A program made the position numbers and the translations under genes. Source: Mesostigma viride (taxonomy: Eukaryota > Streptophyta > Mesostigmatophyceae > Mesostigmatales > Mesostigmataceae). From it: 64,000 bases of DNA. The notes beneath the pieces are model-generated. The model was not told where the DNA came from. It saw only the letters and a list, made by a program, of their open reading frames with translations, and searched no databases. The stretch's first letter is position 1; the number at the start of each line of letters is the position of its first letter. The stretch lies in assembly GCA_009746045.1 (NCBI GenBank), contig RPFO01000041.1:3967030-4031029 (forward strand). The letters run 5' to 3'. Below are positions 46,501 to 60,027 of the stretch, one piece after another.

Positions 46501-47562
46501 TGGCTCGATGTGTAGTTGGGTCTGGGGAATTGCGGTCTGGTCTGTTGGTTGGTTGTTTTCCACAAGGGTAAGTACTGTAAGGAAACACTTCGATGGCATG
46601 TGCACTCAAGACGTATAGGCCAACCCAAAAGACACACCCACAAGGATCACGACTATCATGGGTCCTTTGGCAGCCATAACACAGTCCTCTACCATCCATA
46701 TGGCATGTGAGGCTCGATCACTCCCTGCAGAGAGTTTTTAGCAACCATCCAAAACATGCACACTGTTCACGAATGATTCCACGTGCAGGTAAGGCAAACT
46801 AACCATTGCCGTGACATTGATGTATCAAGGAGACAACATGGATGTTCATACTGTACCTAAGTCCAGAGCGAAGATTGTGAACAAGCATTTCCAAAAGTCA
46901 CTAGTGCAAGCAAAATTTAAACCTATTCAACTCAATTAGAGTGCGCACAACCAGGTATTAAGTCTATCTGCCAATGCACTAAGACCGTCTTTCCAAGAGC
47001 TCTCCTCCCCCCCTATCAGATCATAGCGCCCACGCTATATGGGATGCACGAAGGTGTCCCAAGAGTATTGGCTAGGCCGGGAAGGATGTGGAGGCGCATG
47101 AATCCATGGGAGGGATAGATAGCGGACCCGAGCAAGGTTGGCCATAGTTAGCATCGCGCGGTGAGGAAAACGAGATTCCTAGTTGGGTAATGCTTCAGAA
47201 GAGATCCAAGTCATGGATGTGACGGGTGGCATCTGAAAACTGCGGGTACAAGGGTCATTGATGTGACAGGTTGCAGCTGAAAACTGCAAGTACAAGGGTC
47301 ATTGGTTTGGTAGGTTGCCATGCCCGGGCTATAGGACCGGTCACTGTTACAATACAAGCATCCGGGGGTTCATGTACCATATCCTCACACTCATAACGGG
47401 CTATCATGAGAAGGAAGAATGGTACCACCCACATCAACATTAAGAGTCTCTGTGCCCGACTTGGGGTACATGTCCAAGCAGGAGAGGTGTCAAACACGGT
47501 ATATATGGTATTATTATGCTAGCAAAACTGCTAGCGAGGGCGGCCTTTAGGAAGGAATGTAA

Positions 47563-49351
47563 AATCGGTGTTCTCTGAACGTAGTTTCTTTATAACAGAT
47601 GAGAATGAACGCCGCTATGTGAGTGGTACTACGGGACGGTGGGCCTTGGGCTGGACCGGTTCCATGAGTTAGAATTAGTTGGCCAGTTTTGTATGGCCAT
47701 TTCTAGTTCGTTAAGTTAAGTAGCAATTAAGTTACTGTTGCTGACGGCTCATGAGGCGAGCCCGGGCTACGCCGCCCTAAAGTGCCATTTGCACGATGTT
47801 CTAGGTCTCTTTTTCTTGTAATCGGATGTATGGGGTATGGGTATGGCGGATTACAAGAAATTTAATGCTGCCCTAATCGCGTCAGCCTTTTGGCTGGCGG
47901 TGGCCGATTAGAGATGGCGCGTGACTGACATAGCTTGAACAGTCACGTGAAGTCCTGTGAAAAAGAAATTAAAATTACCCTCGTCGGTTTTCTCCCCGCA
48001 GCTGGGTTCTTGGCCGACGAGAGACTATAAAATACTTCGCGTTTGCCTGCGCGTGGCACCTATACGGAACTCTGAAACCATGAGTAAGATTTCCGTGCCA
48101 CGCTGCAGTGCCTACCGCTTTGCTGCGGAATGTCGCAGCAGGGTTGCAGTTCCTGACTGCTGACTGCCGAAGGAAGGGTGGTCGGGTTACTTTTAGTGGG
48201 CATTGTGATGGACGACAAGTCTGTCGGCCCTCGCGTAAGTAGAAAAATATTTACCAGCATCCGCTCTTATGGGTGCGTGAGGTCTCGGGAATGTGGTGGG
48301 GACGAATTCCGGAATTATGCAATATTTCGATTCAGACCGAGACTTAAGGGGCCAGTTTAACAGACGGACCTGGGCCGGGCAGGACCAAATATTTTGGCCG
48401 GCCCAGTTGCGCTTGCGCTTTATCGGCCGCTGGGGTGTGTGATGAGAGCCTGCTCATCAACTAAAACCTGAAATATGGAAAGTTACTCCCCCAGGTGACA
48501 ACGTTGACAGTAATCGAGATATGGTGGCATCGGGTGACGTCCTACAAGTTGTCGTCACGTTAGGGCGGCACTGGCCTTTGAGGGAGGTCCGTGATCGTTA
48601 AACGAGGCGTCTTCTTCCTTGTCTTTGCGTGCACATTCAACACCCTCTTTTACTGGCCGAGGGTGGAAGGCTGGGGGGGGCCCTGCGAAGGGTTATCGTG
48701 CATGAGGCTCGCTACAGCCGCCGGCGATTGTAATGGTCGTGACCGTTGCGGCAGGGCAGCCTCGAGAGCCACTGAGCGAAAGTGGTTGGCGGAGCTTTGG
48801 AGATAAAGCACCAGGAAAGGGGGGTTGGGTAACGAGAACTACAATCAATCATGAAATGGGTGCAGCGTGGCAGGCTCACTCATGGGTTCTGTAATTGCCC
48901 ACTTATTGTTTTAATCAAATGTTGGTGCATTGGTAATAGTGGGAATAGAATCGGTGTTCTCTGAACGTAGTTTCTTTATAACAGATGAGAATGAACGCCG
49001 CTATGTGAGTGGTACTACGGGACGGTGGGCCTTGGGCTGGACCGGTTCCATGAGTTAGAATTAGTTGGCCAGTTTTGTATGGCCATTTCTAGTTAGCAAT
49101 TAAGTTACTGTTGCTGACGGCTCATGAGGCGAGCCCGGGCTACGCCGCCCTAAAGTGCCATTTGCACGATGTTCTAGGTCTCTTTTTCTTGTCCCGCCCT
49201 CCCTCCCTCTTCTTGTGTTTGTTTCTAGGGTAACGAGAACTACAATAAATCATGAAATGGGTGCAGCGTGGCAGGCTCACTCATGGGTTCTGTAATTGCC
49301 CACTTATTGTTTTAATCAAATGTTGGTGGATTGGTAATAGTGGGAATAGAA
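47563..49351 (+). mobile_element. Split-direct-repeat short element, copy B
   Basis: Same layout as 28633-30419. The A2-B2 spacer here reads CCCGCCCTCCCTCCCTC rather than a pure C run, showing the homopolymer is unstable or misread. Confidence 0.65.
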
Positions 49352-49379
49352 CGAAACATTTATTAAGCATCCATGAAAC

Positions 49380-49388
49380 ATTCATTCC
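49380..49388. other. Empty DIRS insertion site
   Basis: ATTCATTCC is uninterrupted here; in copy A the DIRS element lies between ATTCA and TTCC (30452/30453 to 35767). Confidence 0.93.
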
Positions 49389-52300
49389 ATACAAGTCCAA
49401 CACGAGGCTAAGCGTCTTGCACAGGTCACGTGAGTCAAAGACTAGTTTTATCATTATGGGGGCCAAAATGAGCTCAGGTCCTACTATATAGGCCTCAACA
49501 AAAATTAGCTTCCCCATGCATATAATCATGGCAAAAACAATCCACCCAGCACGCCATACATGTGCAAACAGAGTAGTCACGAAACCGTCCGAGGGCACAT
49601 GTTCAGACCATGGAATGCGGGATAGCATTGTTAATTATTATGCCACGACCTCAACATGAGAATTAAATGTGGCAGGGGAAATAGCCTCATGGGACAAGGG
49701 AAGTGATGATGATTCCACTGATTTACTCCCCAAGTTCGTACAACAGGTGATTCACTTTCAACCAATATAAGAGGGAAACTTCCATGCACATCACGAGCGC
49801 AACTTATAGTGAGAACCATCATTGTCAAAGACAGATAAAGGTACATCCCAAGAACTTTCCATAAAGCATTTGCCATGAGAGGAAAGGAGTAACCGAGGGA
49901 CATAGCAATCTCAATCCCTACAAGAGGCGAGAGATGCATGGGGCACACAAGACACCATGCAGGGCACATTATGGTACATGGCAAGTAATTAAACCATTAG
50001 GGCAATATCGGTATTGTTACCATGAGGAAGGAGGGGCAGTGGTATGCCCGATCTTGTCCTAGTAAGTGCGGCAGTCACATGGCATGCATTCATTGTTGCA
50101 TTGTCAAGCCATGGAGCCTCACATATATGTAGGAGGAAATTGCGTGGGCACATGTTACTCATGTCAACTAAAGATGAGTTAGGCCTAAGTTACCGCTGCA
50201 TCAGATAAATCACGTCCATGAATTGGGAGGCATGGAAAAATCACCAAACGGACTCAACGAGCCATCTGATCATGTCAGGCGATTCTTAAACCACATCACA
50301 GTTTAGTTATGCCAAACAAGTGTCCACATGACTGAACACAAATACTCAATATCTCCACCAAGAGGGGTTGGGAAGAAATCATTGTGCATAATGGGAACAT
50401 AGCAAAGCAATCCTCATCATCATAAGGGAGTAGATTTCTCTAGGATTCATGCACTCAGGCAGAGCTAAACAAAAGAGACATTCTTTAGCTAGGATATCAT
50501 GATTGAGCAAGTGACAACATGCTCTATGCGGAAACTATCATAAGGGCTGCAGGCGGTGTAGATCTGCGCAGGCGGGGCCAAGGACCAGTCAAGAGTGGCA
50601 GGAACCCAGGGAGAACTTTCTGAACAACAGTTGTCTCCGTCAACTGGTATAACACAGCATCATAACAACACCTCGAGTGTATTGAACACACTGTGATAGG
50701 GAATGAAGAGAAGACTCTTTGGGGCTGGTGAGTCCCTTATGACACTTGTGGCAGTGCATCGGCACACCACATGGGATATGGACATCAAGAGTACATGGCA
50801 GGGAAGCGTCAGGGTTACCATCAATGGTGCGCCTCAAAACACCATACAGTAATGTTCGATTATCGGTGTAGCTGGGACGCGCACCAAGGACAAGCGCTTG
50901 CTATCATTTATAGGGTATAGAACGAAAGCAAAGCTTAGCAAAAGGGGATATTTCACCTATAGGGCTGCACAGCCAGCACACGAGAGTAGGCAAACAGCAC
51001 TAGCTCCATAGGGGTGCACAAGGAACACTGCACAATAGACATAGGAAGGGCATGTGCCATGATCGTGCCAGAAAATACACCTACAAAAACTAATAAAAAC
51101 TAGCCAAGGAAGCGAGGATTGGCTGGGTATAGGTGGCTGTCAAGCAACAATGCTAGCTTTACTGCGGTAGCACCCCTCCCCCCCTCACATAACAGGGCAG
51201 GGTACAAAGCTAGGAAGATAGCGAGAACCCTGCGGTATGTGGGGTCCCACGAGAACCGTATACAAGGGAGAAAATGTAGGAAGGGTGAACAAGGAAGACA
51301 CTTAAGACGTACGTAGAATGGCAACTAGAGCAGCCAATGCTACTCCTTAGCAACCATGGGGGCACGGGACAAATAAAATAAATAACCAGGCACGGAGTCA
51401 TATAGTATCACTAGGAGGATACAGTACAACACACATACCAAGGTAAGATGTTACGATTTATACTATAAGAATTAGGCTCATGATGCCAAGGCTGATACGA
51501 GCGTCATCTGAGCACTGGCGGGAACAGAAACACGTGAGGATGGCACGTGCTTGGGGCTACATCACGTGCTTGATGGCACGTGCTTGGGTCAGATGCTGTA
51601 CGGGGACATGCCACAGGGTGAGCGATCCGAAGACGGTAACGTGAGAGTAAAATAGCATGCTACATCTACAACACAGGGCAATGTAGCGGTTATTGCCAAA
51701 GCGAGGTAAACGCACAGCTCTCACTATGGAAAGTGTACAAGGGCACGTCAGTAGGATGGGACAGCCAAAAGCACTTGAGGTACGAGACAAGAGCTGAGAG
51801 ACAGCAGAGGGTTGAACTGTTTGTCATAGCCACATGGGGCGGAAGCAGAGATTCATGGGCATGATGTGATGAGCTGCAACCTGCTGCAGATAGAGGGATT
51901 CCAGCTGTAGGAAAGGTAATCTGCAGCTATCCAACTATAAAAAGTTTGGTGCAAACATCTTGGTCAGAAGCGTGACATAAAATGTGTGACCTGGTGGGGC
52001 TACACACAGAAATTTAGGTTTCAAGCCCAAACAACAGAAATCAGGTGGGAGACGTATTGAACTGTGTGACATGGGGCTGCACACAGAAAATTGGATTACA
52101 AGCCAACAATAGCATAATCGAAGTATGAACATGCCAAAGGTTGACGTGATAACAAGAAGGATTAGCAATCCACGAAGGATATGGGAGAGAAAAAACATTC
52201 TTGCTACCACTCATGAGACAATGAACCAGCAAAGGGGGCTGACATGAAAGTTCAAAACAACAAGCAAGAGGCTAACGATGTCATTGCTCGCAGTCAAAAT

Positions 52301-53518
52301 AACTGAATGGGAAAAACCCAGTGGGTAAATTCCCAAAGAACCACGAATATCATGCAGAAAACAAAGGCTCGGCGACCGGGGGCTTGGTGTCCGGGCAGAT
52401 CTATTGTCCTCTCGTGTTTATAAAGAAAAAGGGGCAACAAACGCAGGCAACTTGGGCTAATCTGCGCCAGCCATGCCACAGGTTACTCTACGCAGCAACG
52501 GGATCGTCAAAAAGGGTCAGATTCGTGCAGCAAGTGACGCACAAGATTTCAGTTTACTCTGCTATCAGGGCGACCCGAATCTGGTCGCTTTATAATCAGG
52601 AAAAGGGGCTATGGCGGCCAGGCAAAAGCAAATTGACAGGCGGCCAGGTCTGTGAAAGCTAAATCATACTTTTTATAATGCATACGAGAAGGGAATCGTC
52701 ACTAAAAGGACGAGCTACTAACGCTTGCTGTCAAGGGCTGCACCGGGGTCGAGGTGCGTGATCAGCAGAAGGGGTCTAAATTACACGTTGCTGCCCAGGC
52801 AGGGCTGCAAAAACAAGGGTAAATTCACTACGTTTTGGCTCTACCTAGACAGAAGATTGCCAGGCTTCTATCTGTTTATTTCGTTGAGTATCCGGTGTCT
52901 TTCATCTGTGAATACAAGTTGAATGCCCTTCACCGCTGGCTAGCACGCCGGCGATGGAGACGGGTTTTTTGTTGTTTGGGGAACCGATTGTGGGAGGCTG
53001 AGCCCGCAGCCGCCACTGATTGCTATTGAACCCTTGCAGCTGGCCAGGCCGCAAGGAGCTCAGCGGCGCGGCGCTATAACCGATAAGGCATGCTCGAGCC
53101 TCTAACCCGAGACTGACCGGTAAGCTACCCGATAGTGCATGCTCGAGCCTCTAACCCGAGACTACCGGCACTCAGCGGATCTGTGCTACCGAGGGCGACG
53201 GTTCTCTGACCGTCCCGGCGCGCACTGGCTTCCGTACCTTGCTTAGGCACCGACTAGCATCTAGACACCAATCTTTGATGCCCACCTGACTAGGCGCCCA
53301 GGCCGACGACTACCGGCCAGCGGATAGATGCCACTCGGGAGCACAACTCCTATATCTAAGGCAGCACTACGGATCTTGCTCAACAGGAAAAACGTACCTT
53401 ATGTCGCTTGCCCGACTGCAGCAAAGTGATGGCAGGTGATAAAATGCATGACGATGTTTAAATTTAAACGCTGCAGCCATGGGCTGCATGTCCGCTGCAG
53501 GTGTTCCTCCGAGTCCAT

Positions 53519-54250
53519 TGTAACATCCTAGCCCCGGCGTCTAACCTCGGGCCGAGGTAGCACCTAATTCAAATGCGAAAGATCTTTTCCTACTGGACAG
53601 GGGATGCAACGCCAATTTACAATATCGTCATTAATACAATTATTATCAATCATGCCAGGGTCGGCTTTACCTAAACGGGACGAGGTTGAAAAACTAATCA
53701 CTCTCCAAGGGGAGGGTAGTGGCGCTACTCCATAGCTGAGTATCAAGCGCGTGAGAAGGTTGGGCCACCTTCCTTGCTAATATTCCTTGCCGCCGGCTCT
53801 GTCTTGACCACACTTGACAGTGGGCCGACATGGGCCGTCGGGCGCAACCACACAAATAATACTAAGTACGTGGCACACACATGTATGTCCACAATTCCCA
53901 CTTGTCTTTTGGTCCTACTAAAAGGCGTCGGGCCATCCGGCCCTTAGCAAACATGGTACACACAATTAGGGACGCATTCGGCACAAGGGTGCATGCTGGC
54001 TGTTGTTGCCACGGTAGGTACTACACAGCGCAGGTGCTGACGATATACCTAAACCTGCCGGACGGTACCACATTGGTTCCGACCGGGTACATGCACAACC
54101 GGCTGCACCAAGTCGGTATCATGTATAACTTTCTGCACACTTGTCCAAATTCAGCGGAACCTGGGGCGATTGAACGGACGTAACAAACTCTACGTCCAAG
54201 CAGTTACGGCGGGAGCGTAACACAGTTTACTGTTGCGTTGGGATGCAACA
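53519..54250 (-). repeat. LTR of the large nested element, copy B
   Basis: 732 bp, same as 39907-40638; followed by CCGGT at 54251-54255. Confidence 0.92.
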
Positions 54251-55106
54251 CCGGTTCATCGAGGCCCTCAGTCCCGAGCTGCAGGATGAGGTACTGAAGC
54301 ACTACGCGGAGGTCCCCTGGGACGAGTGGGATATCCTGAATATTCAGAGGTATCTTTTGCAGGTGGCCGACGTTGTTGCTCGCGGGCGCGCACCCTCGGT
54401 GCGCCGTTTCGTCAGGTCAGGTCCCCCGCGGCGGGTGAATCAGCTGTATTCCACTGAGCTCGACGGCGAGGCGGACGATGACTCCCTAGATGACCTCGAG
54501 GACGGGTACGCTGACCATGGCCTCAACGCCATAGACGCAAGTAAAGCCCGTTGCTTCATGTGCAATGAGGTGGGACACCTCAAGCGCGACTGCCCCAAAC
54601 TCCGTAGCAGGCACGCTGGACGTGGCACGGGGGAGACCGAGCCCAGGTTTTCAGGTCCGGCGTTCGGCAGTCGCCCGGACTCCTCGGGCCCAAGGGACAA
54701 GCCCCGCAACGCGGGCGAGCGAGCGGCTCGCTTGCAGCATATGCCCGGCAGTTCCCGACTCAGCACCAGCAGCCGCGGCCGCCAGCGACGAGTTCTACCA
54801 AGGGCGTGCTGTGCGCAGTCAACGAGATCGAGGCTCGCTGACAAGCCTCCTCTTCCGGCCAGCGTGCGACCTTTGAGTCACAAGCAGTGGCCGGGTACGA
54901 GTTTGACAATGAGGAGGAGGAGGCTGATGAGGATGAGGGGGGGAAAAGGGCGGGCGGTCGCGGGCGAGGCGGCCTCCCGTCCCACGGCGCTTCCGGATCA
55001 GCCGCGGCCACCCAACCGGCACGTGTGTCCCACGGTGGTCCGAGGCACTTGTTTCTCTTCAGTGGGGGTTTACTCGTTCCCCCCACCGTCCTTGACCCGT
55101 ATTTGA
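54251..55106 (+). CDS. gag: Gypsy Gag, C-terminal part with zinc knuckle (copy B)
   Basis: Same protein segment as in copy A, but the frame stays open through the C5 run at 54423-54427 to a stop at 55104-55106. It contains FIEALSPELQ, the CFMCNEVGHLKRDC knuckle and a long Arg/Ser/Pro-rich tail. The tail after about 54720 is probably out of the ancestral frame, since the protease lies in another frame. The N-terminal half is not present next to this copy; only the LTR precedes it. Confidence 0.6.
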
Positions 55107-55447
55107 AAGAGAAAACGGTAATGGGTGTGAAGTTTTTGGTCGACACAGCCGCTTCCACGTCCTTCATCAACGAGGCACTGGTGCGCCGGCTTGGCCTGAC
55201 GCCCCGCCCCCACACCACGGCCGTGTATGTGACCTACTCGGATGGTCGCCAACACCAATCGCCCGGTCTGGCAGATATCAAAGGTGTGCTGCAAGGCACC
55301 CCGGTCGACTTGGCTGCGACCATCGCACCGCTGGGCGTAGCGGACATCATCACTGGGCTTGGCTGGTTGGACGCGCAGGATGGGGACATTAGCGTGCGCC
55401 GGCGAGTCGTTTGGTTTCCTGATGGTTCCTTTTGTAACTTGCCCTGA
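54887..55447 (+). CDS. Gypsy aspartic protease domain (copy B)
   Basis: Same 186-residue frame as 41274-41834, with DTAAS at about 55142 and GLGWLDAQDGD downstream. Followed by the same linker remnant ending at 55727. Confidence 0.65.
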   Translation: MAGYEFDNEEEEADEDEGGKRAGGRGRGGLPSHGASGSAAATQPARVSHGGPRHLFLFSGGLLVPPTVLDPYLKEKTVMGVKFLVDTAASTSFINEALVRRLGLTPRPHTTAVYVTYSDGRQHQSPGLADIKGVLQGTPVDLAATIAPLGVADIITGLGWLDAQDGDISVRRRVVWFPDGSFCNLP

Positions 55448-55727
55448 CAGTGAGTATAGGGCACAGGCCGCGGAGGTCCATAACATTACACACGAGCGCC
55501 CCGCGGACGGGTCTCGTCCAGCATCCCAGATCCTTATGAGCAGCAAGACGCTGGCACGCCATCTTCGGAAGAGCAAGGAATACACGATGTACCGCATCGA
55601 CCTGGAAACCACTCAGCAGGCCCTGCTCAACGAGATCGGTGCCGGCTTCACCCCGGACGAGACGGCGCGTTTCAACGCGGTTTTGGAAAAGCGCTCCACT
55701 ATACGGAACTTAGTACGGCAATCCTGA

Positions 55728-58700
55728 CCGGTTTCCAACCGCGCACTGCTTGCTCCATCTCACGGCCGGGCGCGGTCGCCGCCCCCCTGACTCCTTGGCA
55801 GTAATTGGACGATCGCGCAGACGCGTCGTTCCCGGGGGAAGGGGAGGGGTCGCAGGGCGTATGAAACCAGATGGCTACTAATAATACCATATACTTCTTT
55901 ACTATAAGTACTTGTACTGGTCCATTACACTTCTTTATTATACCATACTCTTCGATACATCATACACTAATGCCATCGCACATCCCCAGACGGGATGGAT
56001 GGGCAACATGCAGGGCAAGATTTTAGAGGGCTTTCTTCTGGTCCGGGTACGCCCGAACGTGTGGCGCCGGACATACGTGCCGGCGTTGTGCAGACCCACC
56101 CTCGTGTATATGATCGGCACGATTCGGCTTTGGATCGAGCCGGCCATCTATGTAGGAATCCACCGCAGCCGCGCGTGGATCCGACGACCCTTCTACTGCA
56201 TGCCAGCATGCGGATATTATAAATTTTCTATCTTCTACATTTTCTATGATATATATTTTAAAAATATAATTACTTACAGCAGAGTGATATATATTTTCTA
56301 TATGATATATTTTTATGGGATAATCTGCAGTTAGTGGTGGGCTTTATCGGGCCGTTCCGAAGAGGACCACGTCAGGCACTTAGCACCGCATGCATGGTCC
56401 TGGCCTTTTTGGACATGGGCTCACCGGCGCATGAGCCATAATAATATAGTTTGATCTTGTGCCACGCCCATGCAGCTACTGTCCGCGGAGGAGCGCGCCA
56501 AGTTGTACCATGTTAGTTATAGCACGGCTTGACGGAGCCGAAAGCTCATGTCCTACAACTTAGGATGAGCTGTTCACGGCCAAGTTCTGGAAGGATTGCT
56601 TTGCCGGATAATCTCAAAACCAAGGTCATGCAACGACCAATCCAGCGATGCATGGTCGGACATGGAGTCTGATCGGATCTTCTGAAGGGACGCCCATCCA
56701 AGATGCACCCGGATGCTTGATTCTACTACTAAGGCGTCCTTACCGGTCCAAGGCATCTCCGCGCGGGATGCCGGATTCGGCAGCGAGTGCCAGCGACCCC
56801 AGGATACGGCCTGACTGCACGTGGCGTCGATCCCACGTGACCAACGGACGCGGAGTCCCACGGCATGCGGCCGAGTTATTATTATAGGGAGCCTTCCGGC
56901 TGGCGGCTATGAGTCACGGCTCCCTGACTTCCTGGCGCGTGAGGGACGTGCATGGCTTCTCGTGCACCCGTATTTATTTTCACCAGTGCGGCATGGTGCA
57001 TGGAGACGGCGCCAGACTGCTGCGACCCATGCGACTGGCCGATCAGGCATGTGGAGCCTGCATTGAATCGTAGTCGGCCGGCAAACAGATGTACAACACC
57101 TTGTTGAATTGTCGGTAGCCAACCAATTGGCTATACCGGCCCGGGATCGAGTCGACGCCTATAGCTGGGTCAGGGCACTCCCGGGCTTGAGTACCCTTGC
57201 ATGCAGGGCGCGTCCGCCCGCCGAGACTGTCGGGAGTAAGGGCCCCCGGGGCTGCAAGCACATGCGGGCGCGGTGCAGCTGCATGGCGACAGCACGTACG
57301 GCAGTGGTGGTGGATAACCCAGCCGGTTGTGGTTGCACTGGTGCATCAGAAGCCGGCGGTGCGCAGTCATTGTCTTACCGCCTCAACAGTGCGTGTGCAT
57401 GGTGCCGATATGCACTGTTGCCCCGCAGACTGCCGGTGCCGGAGCAACACCCGGTATCACTGCATGGGGCCGGTACATCTGCTCTGAGCGGACCCGGCGC
57501 TGACGCGCTGAGCCTTGCAGGGCACTGAGGTACATGGTACGGCGGAATCTGGCCGTCGATGGCGAGTCACGGGGACTGAAATGGCGACCCGAGACCGAGA
57601 GGCAGGCAGGATCGAGCTGCTGAAGTCTGAGCACCTAGTTACTGCCCGCGACACTAGCTGTGCATGGCTACCATCGGCGCGCAGTGTTCGCGTTCCTCAG
57701 GACTGTGGGCCGAGCCCGGTATGGAGTTGTTCCATGCACCACTGGTGGAGGCAGATCAAGCGTGATTTGCAAGTGGCTCGTGTCCGCGCGCCTACGAGGT
57801 TGCATGGATGAGGGACTCAGAGCAGGGCGTTCCATGTGCATGACGGGCGGGCTGTGCGGGCTGCAAAAATTGCATGTACTATACCCCATGGCCATGCACT
57901 GGTACAGGGGTGGTGAGAGGCCTTCAAGCTTCGAGTGGGGGATGTATGTGGCACTGTGCGGCGGGGACTGCATACATAGGGGCGTGTTTCTGTTGCGGGA
58001 ATCGGGATCCTGTGCTGGGCGCGATCGAGCCTGAGGAGCCCTTGTTTGGGACTGCGGGGGATGATTCGGCCCTACTCCATGAGTGGCATGGTGTCTTGCA
58101 GGGGCAACGCTACTGATATGACAGTTCCTGCAAGGCGTGTCACTCCCTGACATGCCTAGAAGTGCGGGCATTGCGGGCGCTATGCAGTTCACGTCGGCGG
58201 CCTCGAGCACCACATGCATATGGCCTGCGCAAACATCAATCGTGCTCTTGCGGTGCAAGTGTCATGGTGGGTGTGACTGCGATCGCTGAGTAGTTTTCCC
58301 CCGCTTGCGGTGGAGTTCAGGCACATCGGCAGTTGTCTCCTTGACATTGGCAGTGCGGAATGTGGGGACCGGCGACTGCTCCGGTCTATGCATGTCGGTC
58401 GGAGTGGTGTTGTGCATAAAATACTGCAGCTTCGTTGGAGGAGTCGGCAGGGCGCACTCCAGTGGACACGCTGGGGCCCTGCTAGTTTTGGGCAATTAAC
58501 GTGCCATATTATCCAAGTTTCCGGTTTAATTGATCGACTTTGACTGTTTCCTGCGCTGGATATCTAGAGACGGCGGGGCGCACTCTACATAGTTGACACA
58601 CTAGGGCCTTGCGGGCACCTGCATGCGTTCGCAGGTGCACCGGGGAGGCGCACTCTAGCGGCCACGCTAGGGCTTCCCCCTCTATACAGCCACTCCCGCG

Positions 58701-59340
58701 GCGGCCAGGGACGGCCACGTTGGAGATATGCGGGTGCTTTATATAAGTATGCCGTGCCGCATGGCCGCGAGGCTGGGACTTTATTAAGCTGGCATAATTG
58801 CCAGTGTCTCGGGCAATATCGCAAGGCCTAGCTGCGAGCGGCGCATACAATTTTGCAATAAACAAGTTCTGCCGACTGCATGGTCGGTTGGTGGCTCACG
58901 GCGCGCCTGTATTTGAGATGACGCGTACCGCCGTCGGTCGTGAGGCGATGGATCAGTTTCTTCTGGTGCACGCCCTCGCTTCGGGGCATGGGGCCTGCAC
59001 TGCATGCTGTGCCTCACCGTCGTTGGCCGGATCATCAAGTTGCATGCATGAAAAATATTCCCTCCTGCTGGAAGTCCCGATTGGCTATATAAAGAGTTGT
59101 CCTTGCGTGGCAAGTCTGGGGGGACCTGGTTTCACTGGCCCGTTGGTGAACAAGGGATGGGACATAGTACCCCTATGGTCAACATTTCATCAAGTTTGAG
59201 GCTGCTCAGGACCTCAGTACTGGTTGAGCGGGATTACATGGACTGCGCATTATTATGCGTGTGTGTTTTTGTGTTGTGTGTTGCATGGCCTCCGCCCTCC
59301 AAGACGGTAGGGGCTACCGTCTCCCGGGGAGGGGGAGGAG
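55728..59340. other. Gypsy interior without recognisable pol (copy B)
   Basis: Collinear with 42115-45724; no polymerase or integrase motif in any frame. Ends in the polypurine tract before 59341. Confidence 0.5.
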
Positions 59341-60027
59341 TGTTGCGGCCCGACCCTTGGAACGGGCGCAACAATGGAATAAATTATGTATTTTGGCTTG
59401 TTGTCATAGTCCGTAGGACTTTGGGACTCATTCCGGGACTTAATTTGGGAATTGTCCCTTGGTCAGGACTTTTGTATGGATTTATGATAGTTTGTGTGAT
59501 TCGGACTAGTTATTTGGGGCCTAGGTTGATGTATATGCGATCTTCTAGGGGCCGGTGCAGTCGCGCCGCGCTGCGTACTTTATAGCTGGTTGAGATCTTG
59601 CTTGTACTCATATGCGTGGATTCTGTAGGCGAGGGTCGATGTCGACCCGAGGATCTTGTGTGGACTGTTTCGGAATTCTCTGGAAGGTCGGCGCCATGTC
59701 GGCGCCACCACTTGCCAGTTTGGTGGCAGGCCTAGGTGAAATTGGTCCGAGGACGAGAGTCTCGTCCTCTTGGTTTGATGAAGCCCGTCCTCTTGGTGCG
59801 ATGAAGCCTACACATTAAACCTGGGGCAACTATCCACTTGTAAATGGTCTTGCTAGCCATTATAAGTGTGTATTAATTAGCTTGGCATCAAGTCGCGATG
59901 CCAGATATCTCACGACCCCAGTCGTGAAGCGCAATCTGCATTAGGCCACCTTGATTCTTCCTAATACCGGCACAGTTGATCTTTCGCTACGTAGCTCAGG
60001 TTAGAGGGTAAATCCTGGGACGTAACA
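59341..60027 (+). repeat. Gypsy 3' LTR, complete (copy B)
   Basis: 687 bp from TGTTGCGGCCC to GGGACGTAACA, a good inverted TGTT...AACA end pair. Bases 59993-60027 are beyond the part preserved in copy A. The flanking GGTAC at 60028-60032 would be the target duplication, but its partner is not visible because the 5' LTR is missing. Confidence 0.82.

Larger units (their letters stand above)
46501..59992 (+). repeat. Second copy (B) of 27571-46376, lacking the DIRS element
   Basis: Collinear with 27571-46376 over its whole length, with scattered single-base differences. Examples are C-run lengths at 49194 and 54423, a four-base ATCA at 38065 missing in B near 51682, and one extra base at 56846. 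The only large difference is the absence of the ~5.3-kb DIRS insertion. Length (13,492) agrees with copy A minus that insertion to within about one base. Copy B includes the same nested LTR insertion with the same CCGGT, so the copies share one ancestor. Confidence 0.95.
23406..60027 (+). mobile_element. Gypsy-type LTR element, outer host of the nested insertions (spans two assembly copies)
   Basis: gag runs from 23406 to 24852 and resumes at 40639, after the inserted LTR element. Next come a zinc knuckle, an acidic linker, an aspartic protease and a pol linker ending at 42114. The 3' LTR starts TGTTGC right after the polypurine tract GGGGAGGGGGAGGAG. In copy A the LTR is cut off by the N gap (45725-46376); in copy B it is complete (59341-60027, ending GTAACA). 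No RT, RNase H or integrase motif was found in either copy, and no 5' LTR. The interval includes the gap and the duplicated segment, so the true element is shorter. Confidence 0.6.

Noticed and set aside
46335-46699. Frames running through the N gap
   Set aside because: They include undetermined bases and join unrelated contig ends.
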